Shown: piece after piece, positions 1-6,996 of the stretch
Numbering within the stretch: the stretch's first letter is position 1
Layout: the number at the start of each line of letters is the position of its first letter
NCBI GenBank assembly: GCA_903869875.1
Contig: CAIQAW010000020.1
Coordinates: 1-33,303 of the forward strand
DNA from: Candidatus Nomurabacteria bacterium
GTDB taxonomy: Bacteria > Patescibacteriota > Minisyncoccia > Phycocordibacterales > UBA9973
DNA: 33,303 nt
Direction: 5' to 3'
Notes under the pieces: generated by a model
What the model was told of the DNA's origin: nothing
Database searches by the model: none
The model's input: only the letters and a program-made list of their open reading frames with translations
Translations under genes and position numbers: made by a program

Positions 1-71
1 AACACAAAAAAGTAACTTAGGCAAGTTTAATAAATAAATCGAGTTTGATTTTTTATGTACATTTCGTTCGG

Positions 72-155
72 GTCGCGCTTGGGTCGGGTAAATTTTGACA
101 GTACCCGACATAATTTTGCAAAATCAACAACTGCGCGACACGATTCTGCTGAATC
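72..155 (+). repeat. Nested palindromic element A (one 43-bp unit inside another)
   Basis: An outer stem GTCGCGC (72-78) pairs with GCGCGAC (133-139) and is followed by the palindrome GATTCTGCTGAATC (142-155). Inside its loop is a whole second unit: stem GTCGGGTA (83-90), loop containing TTGACAGT, stem TACCCGAC (102-109), then the palindrome ATTTTGCAAAAT (113-124). The inner unit (83-125) is nearly identical to the 43-bp copy inside the carboxypeptidase gene at 7613-7655. The surrounding 1-278 stretch has no convincing gene; besides this element it holds a possible TATACT box at 211-216 and the inverted repeat GTAACC/GGTTAC (224-254). Confidence 0.8.
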
Positions 156-268
156 GCAAATTTTTTTCATATGTTGTGGAAAACTATAGTTGTTTGTTTT
201 TTAAAATGGTATACTTATATACAGTAACCCTACGTGTCGGCATCATACGGTTACCTTATAAACATAAT

Positions 269-274
269 TATAAT
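269..274 (+). promoter_or_regulatory. -10 box TATAAT, leaderless start
   Basis: TATAAT ends 4 nt before the ATG at 279 and no Shine-Dalgarno is present, so the transcript probably begins at or next to the start codon. Confidence 0.5.
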
Positions 275-278
275 TTTT

Positions 279-509
279 ATGAAATCATTACACACAGTTA
301 CATTTATTTTGCTTGTTATCGGTGGATTGAACTGGCTACTAGTTGGCGTGTTCAGTTGGGATGTAGGTCAAATATTTGGCGGACAAGGTGCACTTATATC
401 TCGCATCGTGTACATATTAGTTGGTCTTTCAGCAATTTACGAAATACTTGGTCACAAGTCTAGTTGCAAAGAATGTTCAACTAAACCTATGCAAGGCGCA
501 GCAATGTAA
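279..509 (+). CDS. DUF378 family small membrane protein
   Basis: This 76-residue protein has two hydrophobic helices. The N-terminal pattern VIGGLNWLLVGVF is the DUF378 (YuzA-like) signature. The C-terminal tail has a Cys pair (SSCKECSTK) that could bind a metal or form a disulfide. The ATG at 279 is preferred over an in-frame codon at 234 because it starts the conserved helix and sits directly behind a TATAAT box. Molecular function is unknown for the family; a cytoplasmic-membrane location follows from the helices. It is followed by a hairpin terminator shared with the convergent methyltransferase gene. Confidence 0.8.
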   Translation: MKSLHTVTFILLVIGGLNWLLVGVFSWDVGQIFGGQGALISRIVYILVGLSAIYEILGHKSSCKECSTKPMQGAAM

Positions 510-526
510 TTCATTACATTTCGATA

Positions 527-562
527 GAAAAATAACCCTACATTTGTAGGGTTATTTTTTTG
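527..562. terminator. Bidirectional rho-independent terminator
   Basis: AATAACCCTAC (531-541) pairs with GTAGGGTTATT (546-556), with A and T runs on either side. It serves the DUF378 gene on + and the methyltransferase gene on -, whose stop codon lies inside the hairpin. Confidence 0.85.
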
Positions 563-1118
563 CAACGATAATAGAACAAGGTGGTATGTTGAACAAATAA
601 AAAATATCGTAAACCTTTTTAAAATACTTTTCTACAGTTTTCTTCATAGTTAAACTATATTGGTGGAATATTATAAACATACCACCGTCTGCTAGGTTGT
701 TGTATGCATTGTTACAAACTGTATCGCGTTCAGTGTTGGTCAAGAATGAAAAAGGAATGCTAGTTATAACTAAATCAGCTTTTTTACCCAGCAAATTTTG
801 TTCGTAGTTAAAATCTTGAGCAAAACCACGAACTATAACTATGCGTGGGTCGTTTATTGTTTTTAGTATATCTATAAAGTTTTGGTTTTGTTCTACTATG
901 TATAGTTTGCCTGTAGGTGCTATCTTTTTTAAAAGTTCGCGCGTCATAACACCGTTGCCTGCACCCTGTTCTACAACCATATACATATTGTTAGGTAACA
1001 ATCGAGAAACTTTTTTAATTAAAAAATACGAACTAGGAAAAGCCGCCCCTACACGGTAGTCGTCTACAAACTTTTGCAGGAAAAACTTTTTCCGAATATC
1101 TGTAATTGTCTTTAACAT
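552..1118 (-). CDS. Class I SAM-dependent methyltransferase, PmtA/KsgA-like
   Basis: A 188-residue Rossmann-fold methyltransferase. The N-terminal FLQKFVDDYRVGAAFPSS resembles the opening of phospholipid N-methyltransferases and rRNA adenine dimethylases (a GA-x-x-PSS type motif). Motif I for SAM binding is VVEQGAGNGVMT (about residues 48-59), the acidic residue ending strand 2 is in LYIVEQN, and the motif IV region is DLVITSIPFSF. The substrate is not certain. Phosphatidylethanolamine-type lipids are plausible because the gene lies 3 nt downstream of a VTT-family membrane protein in the same operon, but an rRNA or small-molecule target cannot be excluded. The ATG at 1118 is the only good start close to the upstream stop, and no Shine-Dalgarno is visible. 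Confidence 0.75.
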   Translation of the reverse strand: MLKTITDIRKKFFLQKFVDDYRVGAAFPSSYFLIKKVSRLLPNNMYMVVEQGAGNGVMTRELLKKIAPTGKLYIVEQNQNFIDILKTINDPRIVIVRGFAQDFNYEQNLLGKKADLVITSIPFSFLTNTERDTVCNNAYNNLADGGMFIIFHQYSLTMKKTVEKYFKKVYDIFYLFNIPPCSIIVAKK

Positions 1119-1121
1119 ATA

Positions 1122-1685
1122 TTAAGCACCTACTATAGCATGAAACAGCACCGAAGCACCAAATATATAAACTGCACATATTATACCTTCGCCTACTAAT
1201 ACACCTAATACAAATTTGCCTACATTTACCCGTGCTGTACCTGCCAGGTAACATATAACGTCTGTTGGTAAAAAAGGTGCCATGCTCCAGACAACTATAA
1301 CAGGTAGTTCGTATTTAGAAAGGTATGCACTGCCTTTGGTAACTAGTGGTTTATATTTTTCTTTTACAAAGCTATCTATATGTAAATATTCAAAGAAATA
1401 GTAAACACTAAGCGAAGAAACCACTATGCCAGTTAGTATTATAAAATATAATGGTACAGGCGGTATAAACAGTAACCCTACTATTATTAATATTGTTGAG
1501 GGTATCAATGTAAAACCACGTACACAACCTAGTAGAAACAATATTGCGTATGCCCATATTGGTGGTTTACTTATTAAACTTGTTATCAAAGATTTTACTA
1601 ATGGCGCATTAAACAGATAAGTTCCGACAAAAAAAACAACTAAGCAGGACCATAGTGTTAATATAAGTATTCGTCTTGATTTCAT
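1122..1685 (-). CDS. VTT domain (TVP38/TMEM64, DedA-like) membrane protein
   Basis: A 187-residue integral membrane protein with about five hydrophobic segments. The central part, LLGCVRGFTLIPSTILIIVG and later VVWSMAPFLPTDVICYLAG, matches the VTT/SNARE-associated family, whose members act as lipid scramblases or half-transporters. F-x-P-T-D and the Gly-rich reentrant segment are retained. Start 1685 is chosen because a TACAAT box (1697-1692) lies 6 nt upstream; an in-frame ATG at 1709 would put the start inside the promoter. It heads a two-gene operon with the methyltransferase, suggesting a shared role in lipid or envelope handling (inference). The divergent neighbour begins 53 bp away. Confidence 0.8.
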   Translation of the reverse strand: MKSRRILILTLWSCLVVFFVGTYLFNAPLVKSLITSLISKPPIWAYAILFLLGCVRGFTLIPSTILIIVGLLFIPPVPLYFIILTGIVVSSLSVYYFFEYLHIDSFVKEKYKPLVTKGSAYLSKYELPVIVVWSMAPFLPTDVICYLAGTARVNVGKFVLGVLVGEGIICAVYIFGASVLFHAIVGA

Positions 1686-1691
1686 ATACAT

Positions 1692-1697
1692 ATTGTA
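1692..1697 (-). promoter_or_regulatory. -10 box TACAAT, leaderless start of VTT gene
   Basis: TACAAT on the minus strand lies 6 nt before the ATG at 1685; no Shine-Dalgarno follows. Confidence 0.5.
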
Positions 1698-1725
1698 ACA
1701 TATATGCATTGCATAATAATGTTGT

Positions 1726-1731
1726 TATAAT
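1726..1731 (+). promoter_or_regulatory. -10 box TATAAT, leaderless start of DUF1003-like gene
   Basis: TATAAT is followed after 7 nt by the ATG at 1739. Confidence 0.55.
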
Positions 1732-1738
1732 ACATAGC

Positions 1739-2119
1739 ATGACAAGAAACATAAACCGCGAACATAAAGAATCTTTAAAAACTCTCGACAAAGTTGCTCT
1801 ATTTATAACTAAAATAGTAGGTACCATGTGGTGCGCTATAGCTTTTACCATATTGGCACTTATTAGTTTACCTGAAGCATTGCATAACGGTACAGGTACA
1901 ACTATATCGTGGATTGCTCAAACTTTTCTACAACTAGTATTACTATCTATAATCATGGTTGGGCAAAATTTACAAAGCAAACATTCTGAATTACGGGCAG
2001 ATGCAGACTACGAAACTAATCTAGAAAATAAAAAAGATATCGAAACACTTATGCAACGCCTGGACGACATAGAAGAAAACAAATTAAACAAAATCTTGGC
2101 AATACTGAAAGACAAATAA
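1739..2119 (+). CDS. DUF1003-like small membrane protein
   Basis: A 126-residue protein. After a charged N-terminus there are two hydrophobic helices (about residues 25-43 and 55-75) and then the stretch MVGQNLQSKHSELRADADYE, close to the SQNRQ...R...D conserved core of DUF1003 proteins. The remainder is a charged helical tail (LMQRLDDIEENKLNKI) typical of the family's coiled coil. It is shorter than the usual 150-190 residues and lacks the cysteine-containing N-terminal region. The start follows from the TATAAT box 7 nt upstream. The function of DUF1003 is unknown; it is a cytoplasmic-membrane protein. Confidence 0.65.
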   Translation: MTRNINREHKESLKTLDKVALFITKIVGTMWCAIAFTILALISLPEALHNGTGTTISWIAQTFLQLVLLSIIMVGQNLQSKHSELRADADYETNLENKKDIETLMQRLDDIEENKLNKILAILKDK

Positions 2120-2131
2120 TACATTTAAATA

Positions 2132-3130
2132 TTAGTTAGCAGTTTGACCAGCGATATCTGTTGTTGGTTTTTCTATTGATTCAGTCAGTGTTTTACTTTG
2201 TATGTCGGGCAAATACAGGTCTAGTTGTTCGTTTATTTCACTGTCTGTAATTGTGGTTGCGCTTTGGTCCTCAGGTAGATGTTTCCATGGTGGTTTTTGT
2301 CCATAACCGTATGTACCAAATATAAGTACTGGTGTACCGTATGTTGCTATTTGGTCGTTGGGTGTCAGTGTCCATTGGTTTACCCAGTCGTATATAAACA
2401 TAGCGTCAGCTTCAAATAAACGCACGCACGAATGGCTGGCCGCATACCCAGGTAGTTCGTACTGGTGTAAAGACATACCGTCGAAGTTAGCAAAGTTTAC
2501 GTTCCACGGCATTATCCATGTGTCGTCTATGTTGCTTATTGTTACTTTTTGTTTCCAGTTTGCAAAATAAAGTTTACTTGGTGTTTGTGTGGCCTTCTTA
2601 CCTGTACTTACAGGGCCCCAGCGTACTAACTTGCCATTTTCATATAAACCAAAAGCCTCTACACGTTGTGACACGAATATAAATTTAGACAAATCTTTAA
2701 TACGGTCTATATATGCTGGGTATGGCGACAATGCCATCATGTCTACACCGTCCCATGAAGTTGGTACAGTCAATACAGCACCTTTTTGTATCTTGTGCAT
2801 ATTAATGCGGTTTAATGCCAACACCATGTCGACATTTTCTTTACCAACTGCATCAGTAATTTCTTTGCGTGGATTTGTGGCAATAGTTAATGTTGTGTAT
2901 TGAATGGCTAACTCAGGCTTTACGTCGGTAACTGTTTCTTCGGTTTTCTGTACTGGCAATTCAGATGTTTTTTGTGTGCCGTCTACTGGTTGTGTAGTTG
3001 TATTTTTATCTATTACGGATTTATATAAAAAAGAAAAACTAATACCTTGATTTTTCAAGTAAAAAAACACACCGCCAACTAACACCAACACGGCCAATAC
3101 TATTAAAATAATTTTTCCACTACGATTCAT
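2132..3130 (-). CDS. L,D-transpeptidase (YkuD domain), membrane-anchored
   Basis: A 332-residue protein with an N-terminal membrane anchor (about residues 5-25), a Thr/Gln/Glu-rich linker (40-75), a LysM-like or spacer segment ending RINMHKIQKGAVLTVP (108-123) and a YkuD catalytic domain (about 150-272). The catalytic pair is visible as H222 (MSLHQY) and C235 in ASHSCVRL; the usual SHGCVR motif has Ser in place of Gly. Such enzymes make 3-3 cross-links in peptidoglycan or attach proteins to it, outside the cytoplasmic membrane. A C-terminal tail of about 55 polar residues follows the domain. The start is set by TACAAT at 3142-3137, 6 nt before the ATG. The gene is divergent from the orphan at 3230. 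Confidence 0.88.
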   Translation of the reverse strand: MNRSGKIILIVLAVLVLVGGVFFYLKNQGISFSFLYKSVIDKNTTTQPVDGTQKTSELPVQKTEETVTDVKPELAIQYTTLTIATNPRKEITDAVGKENVDMVLALNRINMHKIQKGAVLTVPTSWDGVDMMALSPYPAYIDRIKDLSKFIFVSQRVEAFGLYENGKLVRWGPVSTGKKATQTPSKLYFANWKQKVTISNIDDTWIMPWNVNFANFDGMSLHQYELPGYAASHSCVRLFEADAMFIYDWVNQWTLTPNDQIATYGTPVLIFGTYGYGQKPPWKHLPEDQSATTITDSEINEQLDLYLPDIQSKTLTESIEKPTTDIAGQTAN

Positions 3131-3136
3131 GTGCTG

Positions 3137-3142
3137 ATTGTA
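3137..3142 (-). promoter_or_regulatory. -10 box TACAAT, leaderless start of L,D-transpeptidase gene
   Basis: On the minus strand TACAAT is followed by 6 nt (CAGCAC) and then the ATG at 3130. Confidence 0.5.
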
Positions 3143-3181
3143 ACATGTAGATATATAAAAACAAAAAATCAAGTTAATATA

Positions 3182-3209
3182 TTGACAATATTTAATTTAA
3201 TGATATAGT
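3182..3209 (+). promoter_or_regulatory. Sigma70-type promoter for the orphan gene at 3230
   Basis: A consensus -35 TTGACA (3182-3187), a 16-nt spacer and a -10 TATAGT (3204-3209) predict a start near 3216 and a leader of about 14 nt. The full -35 box contrasts with the -10-only promoters of most neighbours. Confidence 0.65.
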
Positions 3210-3229
3210 ATAAAAAACAATCTTTCAAA

Positions 3230-3907
3230 ATGAGCGAATTAAATAGAACCGGGCTGACTACCTTAAATATAATCAAGTCACAAATTAAAGGGTTATTAAA
3301 GCAGTACCATGCTAGAACCCGAACGTTGGCGAATGTGTTCTACTATGCATGTAATATATTGCAGAAAGATCCAGATTACAGTACTTACCTACCATTAAAT
3401 GTGATGCAAACAATGAAAGAATCTTTTAAGCCAATTGGCAAATACGATTCTAAAAAACAGGCATTACATGAAAAGTTGTTTCATGAACTGCATACCGCTT
3501 TTTTAGTCTTAACTTTTCCAGGTGTAAAACAGACGGAAATAGAAGAAATTAAAAAATACTTTTACGAACTGGGTTTAGAAGGTTCATTAGAAGGTTTTCT
3601 TCGCGACGAATACAAACTTGGTTACGAAAAAAATTGTATCAATGAACTACCGTTGTCTATACTGGTCAACATGAAAACTGCTGCCAGATCTGTAGAACAT
3701 TTTTCATTAATTGGAGATTTCGACATAGCAACAATGCAAGAGAAATTGCATAAATACTACGATGGTAAAAAACTAACTGCTGAATTTCCAACTACTATTT
3801 ATTCTGGACCATTAAGTTTCCATTTAAAAAATAAAGATGGCAACAAAGTTGGTTATGTACATGTTACATACACCAGAGCAGCAACATTTTTTATAGTTGC
3901 TGACTAG
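3230..3907 (+). CDS. Hypothetical protein (225 aa)
   Basis: I do not recognise this soluble 225-residue protein. It has no signal peptide or membrane segment. The first two thirds look mostly helical (for example SQIKGLLKQYHARTRTLANVF and QTEIEEIKKYFYELGLEG); the last 60 residues look like beta strands ending in HVTYTRAATFFIVAD. It has its own consensus promoter and its own strong terminator, so it is a single-gene unit. It resembles the orphan genes at 10-13 kb in having a TTGACA-containing promoter and a short untranslated leader, which suggests similar accessory status (inference). Confidence 0.6.
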   Translation: MSELNRTGLTTLNIIKSQIKGLLKQYHARTRTLANVFYYACNILQKDPDYSTYLPLNVMQTMKESFKPIGKYDSKKQALHEKLFHELHTAFLVLTFPGVKQTEIEEIKKYFYELGLEGSLEGFLRDEYKLGYEKNCINELPLSILVNMKTAARSVEHFSLIGDFDIATMQEKLHKYYDGKKLTAEFPTTIYSGPLSFHLKNKDGNKVGYVHVTYTRAATFFIVAD

Positions 3908-3923
3908 GCCACCTTTAAAAAAC

Positions 3924-3956
3924 AAAACCCTATTCTAATTTAGAATAGGGTTTTTT
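3924..3956. terminator. Rho-independent terminator
   Basis: A near-perfect 15-bp hairpin, AAAACCCTATTCTA with TAGAATAGGGTTTT, followed by T residues, lies 17 nt after the stop at 3907. Confidence 0.9.
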
Positions 3957-3984
3957 AAAATTTAAATTCAGTAATCAATTAAAC

Positions 3985-4287
3985 ATGTCTACATGTGCAT
4001 TTGCAGGCAATAACGTTCCATGCTACCGTAAAGAAAACACATTCATTATGAATATACCTATTAAATCAAACGAACTTATAAACATTTACCTTGAAGGCAA
4101 AGGTAAGTTTGCAGAAAAAAAATCTGACACCGAGTGGGCTATATGGTGGAAAGAAGACCAGCCAGCTGTGGAGGTTACAATTAATTCAGACCATGTTGTT
4201 TTTGAATGCAAAAACAGTTCCGGTGAAGAATTTTACGCAACAGAATTCAGAAACTTTAGAAACATAAAACCTATTTATATAAAATAG
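3985..4287 (+). CDS. Small hypothetical protein (79-100 aa)
   Basis: Not recognised. The coding stretch runs from an ATG at 3985 (100 residues) or an internal ATG at 4048 (79 residues, MNIPIKSNELINIYLEGKGK). The shorter form is plausible because the first 21 residues are Cys-rich and low in conservation-like character. The rest looks like an all-beta small domain with aromatic residues (WAIWWKEDQPAVEVTINSD, then HVVFECKNSSGEEFYATEFR). Neither start has a clear -10 box or Shine-Dalgarno. A strong terminator follows at once, so it is probably an independent short gene. Confidence 0.5.
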   Translation: MSTCAFAGNNVPCYRKENTFIMNIPIKSNELINIYLEGKGKFAEKKSDTEWAIWWKEDQPAVEVTINSDHVVFECKNSSGEEFYATEFRNFRNIKPIYIK

Positions 4288-4294
4288 GTAAAAC

Positions 4295-4324
4295 AAAAAG
4301 CAAGAATTTTTTCTTGCTTTTTTT
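4295..4324. terminator. Bidirectional rho-independent terminator
   Basis: AAAAAGCAAGAA pairs with TTCTTGCTTTTT. It lies between the ends of two convergent genes. Confidence 0.85.
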
Positions 4325-4326
4325 AT

Positions 4327-4767
4327 TTAAATCGATTCTTCAATTTTTTGTTTTTTATCTAAATACTCTGTCCATATAACAGGTTTATTCTTAATGTATT
4401 TTCGAAACTGGCTAAAATGTTTTCTACTTTGTAAATATTCGAGGTTAAACATGTTGTCATAGGCTTCCTGTTCTGACGCATGTATAACGTATGTTTCAAA
4501 CAAAGTCATGTTTTTAAAACCAGTATAATAACCAGACTCAATGGACATCCATAACCAGTTAAAGAAAAACAGGGTTTCTAACTGTTGCGCAAAGTGAATT
4601 AGTTCATGGTTTATAAAATATGGGCGCATATTAGGGTGTATTTCAGATGTTGTAAATATAAACGGGTAAAAAGCAGCCATTTTTGCACCACCATGTGTAC
4701 CTGTAAATTTGCTATACCAGTATAAAAACTTCGTTGCCTTTATTTCTATGTACCATGGTTTTCTCAT
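4327..4767 (-). CDS. HExxH putative zinc metallopeptidase-like protein
   Basis: A 146-residue protein with HELIH (H54, E55, H58) in the context FINHELIHFAQQLE. A third-ligand candidate is E101 in HASEQEAYDNMF, the E-x-E-A-Y pattern found in short HExxH families. No signal peptide is seen; one hydrophobic aromatic segment (LFFFNWLWM, 66-74) follows the motif and may be a buried helix. Substrate and role are unknown. The start at 4767 is preferred because TATAAT (4779-4774) lies 6 nt before it; the upstream in-frame codon would place translation across that promoter. It is convergent with the small gene at 3985. Confidence 0.7.
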   Translation of the reverse strand: MRKPWYIEIKATKFLYWYSKFTGTHGGAKMAAFYPFIFTTSEIHPNMRPYFINHELIHFAQQLETLFFFNWLWMSIESGYYTGFKNMTLFETYVIHASEQEAYDNMFNLEYLQSRKHFSQFRKYIKNKPVIWTEYLDKKQKIEESI

Positions 4768-4773
4768 ATTGTA

Positions 4774-4779
4774 ATTATA
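4774..4779 (-). promoter_or_regulatory. -10 box TATAAT, leaderless start
   Basis: On the minus strand TATAAT is followed by TACAAT and the ATG at 4767, a 6-nt gap. Confidence 0.55.
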
Positions 4780-4888
4780 CGATAATATTATAACCAGCAC
4801 CAGGCGTGTATTTGACACAATTAATTAGTAGTATTGATATATATGTGTCATAACACAATAAAAAACTGTACATTGTCAACTATAGGTA

Positions 4889-5086
4889 TATACTATGTGT
4901 GTAGCAAAGGTATCTAATCGAAGATATATCCAGACTCGTTAAATCAGTCGACTGAAAAGTTAATAAGATTTCAGAGGAAAGTATCTAGAATGTGTTACTT
5001 TTAAATTCGCTTTGCTTCGGGTAATTATGAAGCCTGCCGATGTCCCCTTTTGGGACCGCAGTATTAACCTAATAGAATACAAATTT
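4889..5086 (+). ncRNA. Long structured 5' leader (candidate cis-regulatory RNA)
   Basis: The 319-base gap between 4768 and 5086 carries no gene. A -10 box TATACT at 4889-4894 could start a leader of about 190 nt, in a region where leaders are otherwise almost absent. Visible hairpins are CTGAAA/TTTCAG (about 4954-4976), GCTTC/GAAGC (5014-5033), CTGC-GTCCC/GGGAC-GCAG (5034-5061) and GTATT/AATAC (5061-5080). It matches no riboswitch class that I can recognise. It may be a mRNA-stabilising leader or a regulator of the surface protein below it. The absence of a recognisable -35 box leaves the promoter uncertain. Confidence 0.4.
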
Positions 5087-5734
5087 ATGAAATCAATCTT
5101 TTCTAAGGTAACTAATAGTTTCCTTGTTCAAACTGGCCTAGTTGTTAGTGCAATAGTACTAATGGTGGCGCCCGTTATAGTTAGCGCAGCTACATTTAAC
5201 ACTTACTTACATTCAGGTTCTCGTGGCGCAGAAGTTAGTGCATTGCAAACATACCTGGCCCAAGACACAACACTTTACCCACAAGGTTTAGTTACTGGCT
5301 ACTTTGGCGCAATGACAAAGTCTGCAGTTATACGTTTCCAAGCTAAGAACGGTTTAACAGCTGACGGTCTAGTAGGTGCAGCAACTCGTGCAGCACTAAA
5401 CAACAGTGGTGCTGTTACATACGGCGACGCCCCACAAATATACAACACAACTGTTAGTGCAAGTAGAAACTCTGCTAACGTAATGTGGAGTACAAACATG
5501 AATTCTTCAGGTATGGTATATTTTGGAACCATTCCACTAACACTAGGTGAACATGAAAACTCTGTAGACATCAGTGGTTACACAGCAATGACAGATAACG
5601 CACAACGCACATCACAAAATGTATTACTACAAAACCTTCTACCAAACACAACATATTACTACACAGCATATGTTACTGGTAACAACGGCATAGTAAGCAT
5701 GACATGGCCTTCAACATTTACAACAACAAACTAA
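5087..5734 (+). CDS. Secreted peptidoglycan-binding and FN3-like protein
   Basis: A 215-residue protein with a Sec signal peptide (hydrophobic LVVSAIVLMVAPVIVSAA, about residues 18-35), a PG_binding_1 domain (about 36-107; GSRGAEVSALQTYL, then GYFGAMTKSAVIRFQAKNGL and DGLVGAATRAAL) and a fibronectin III/purple acid phosphatase N-terminal-like beta domain (about 115-215; ANVMWSTNMNSSGMVYFG, then LLPNTTYYYTAYV). This arrangement is common among abundant surface proteins of this bacterial group. It probably binds cell-wall peptidoglycan through the first domain and displays the second. The start at 5087 begins the signal peptide. The gene stands alone between a long leader and a strong terminator. 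Confidence 0.85.
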   Translation: MKSIFSKVTNSFLVQTGLVVSAIVLMVAPVIVSAATFNTYLHSGSRGAEVSALQTYLAQDTTLYPQGLVTGYFGAMTKSAVIRFQAKNGLTADGLVGAATRAALNNSGAVTYGDAPQIYNTTVSASRNSANVMWSTNMNSSGMVYFGTIPLTLGEHENSVDISGYTAMTDNAQRTSQNVLLQNLLPNTTYYYTAYVTGNNGIVSMTWPSTFTTTN

Positions 5735-5761
5735 ACTAGTTTATCGTTGTTAGAGTAATAT

Positions 5762-5787
5762 AAAAACCATCCGGGGGGATGGTTTTT
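5762..5787. terminator. Rho-independent terminator
   Basis: AAAAACCATCC and GGATGGTTTTT form a hairpin with a GGGG loop. It also serves the convergent gene ending at 5792. Confidence 0.88.
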
Positions 5788-5791
5788 ATAT

Positions 5792-6379
5792 TTAGTTAAT
5801 ATGTATTTGGTCTGGACATTCATCTTTGCGGAATTTAATCCCGTACACCATAAACGAATTTACAATAATCATAGCTATAGAATGCAATGTTGTTGCTATG
5901 TTGTATGCCTGCAGAGAAAACAGTGTCAGTATATGGCGCAGTACGTTCATACCATACAACATTGGCATTTCTGACTTGGGGTGGTGCCATGTTTTACCCA
6001 GTGTTGGTATAAATGCAACCAAGTCTATAGAAACAACAATTATTACCGATATAGTTGGGTCTTTCGTCAGCGCCCAAGGCACTAAACCCAACAGTGCAAT
6101 AATTAGAAAATATGTATCGGTTTTTTTAATGTTTTTAAAACCATACCGCAAAGAGAAGAAGAAAATAATAAATGTAAAAACTTCTGCGCACGCAGTTGGT
6201 ATAGCACCAACACCGGCACCTTTGGCCAATGCCCCAAAAAAAGTTACACCTGACACAATAGTCCATACTAACCATGTATATGGGTGTGGCTGTATTTTTC
6301 TAAGTATAACGTCGCGCAGGTATGGCACGTTACCTATAATGGCTAACACTGCTGCAACTATGGCTATGGTGGGTTTCAT
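5792..6379 (-). CDS. PQ-loop/SemiSWEET-like integral membrane protein
   Basis: A 195-residue protein with about seven hydrophobic segments. The first helix and loop, IGNVPYLRDVILRKIQPHPYTWLVWTI, contain the N-x-P-Y...P pattern of PQ-loop repeats and related bacterial membrane families; a second, weaker repeat may lie near IDLVAFIPTLGKTWHHPKSE. PQ-loop proteins move sugars or amino acids, but the substrate here cannot be inferred. A TATTAT box lies 4 nt before the ATG at 6379. It is divergent from the DUF2231 gene, 90 bp away. Confidence 0.6.
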   Translation of the reverse strand: MKPTIAIVAAVLAIIGNVPYLRDVILRKIQPHPYTWLVWTIVSGVTFFGALAKGAGVGAIPTACAEVFTFIIFFFSLRYGFKNIKKTDTYFLIIALLGLVPWALTKDPTISVIIVVSIDLVAFIPTLGKTWHHPKSEMPMLYGMNVLRHILTLFSLQAYNIATTLHSIAMIIVNSFMVYGIKFRKDECPDQIHIN

Positions 6380-6454
6380 ATATATAATATTAACATACAA
6401 ACAACTTTATCTGAATATATTATTTTGAAACTAGTATTTATAACTATCTGGGTA

Positions 6455-6460
6455 TATACT
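6455..6460 (+). promoter_or_regulatory. -10 box TATACT for the DUF2231-vanY pair
   Basis: TATACT ends 9 nt before the ATG at 6470. Confidence 0.5.
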
Positions 6461-6469
6461 ATATATATT

Positions 6470-6988
6470 ATGACATACAACCTACACCCACTTTTTGTGC
6501 ATTTTCCTATAGCATTGCTGTTTATATATTCTATTATCAAGGTTTTGCCTTTAGAAAAATGGTTTGCAAGCGTTTCTTGGAAACACATTGAACGTGCATT
6601 ACTTGTGTTTGGTACATTAGGGGCATTTGCAGCCATGACTACCGGTGAAATAGCCGAAAGCCTTTCTAAACCAAACCACCAGTTAGTAGAAATGCATTCT
6701 ACATTTGCATCAGCTTCTACATGGATATATGCAATACTAGTTGTGGGTGAAATTCTTGCCATAACACTACCCCTTATACAAAACTTTTTACTTAAAATAC
6801 CAGCTGTAAACAAATTTCTATTATTTATACATAAACTAATAACAGATGAAGTTTTTTCAGCTACATTAGCATTTTTAGGTTTGGTGGCAATATCTATAAC
6901 AGGCCTACTAGGTGGTGTTATGGTATATGGCACATCTGCAGACCCTGTGGCTGGTATAGTACTTAAAATATTAGGTATAGATTTTTAA
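6470..6988 (+). CDS. DUF2231 family membrane protein
   Basis: A 172-residue membrane protein with four main helices. It opens with MTYNLHPLFVHFPIALLFIY, the HP-x-x-V-HFP signature of DUF2231; paired helices with a conserved-looking MTTGEIAESLSKPNHQLVEMH loop carry further His residues. Some DUF2231 proteins are linked to haem or redox membrane systems, but no such partner is visible here. The start is set by the HFP motif and the TATACT box. The carboxypeptidase gene follows after 8 nt, so the two are probably co-transcribed. Confidence 0.8.
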   Translation: MTYNLHPLFVHFPIALLFIYSIIKVLPLEKWFASVSWKHIERALLVFGTLGAFAAMTTGEIAESLSKPNHQLVEMHSTFASASTWIYAILVVGEILAITLPLIQNFLLKIPAVNKFLLFIHKLITDEVFSATLAFLGLVAISITGLLGGVMVYGTSADPVAGIVLKILGIDF

Positions 6989-6996
6989 TTTTTGAA

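Noticed and set aside
95..463. Open frame of 122 codons overlapping the DUF378 gene
   Set aside because: It runs through the palindromic element and is out of frame with a recognisable family; composition is not protein-like.
5012..5086. N-terminal extension of the PG-binding protein from a TTG codon
   Set aside because: It would translate through the leader hairpins and put 25 polar residues before the signal peptide.
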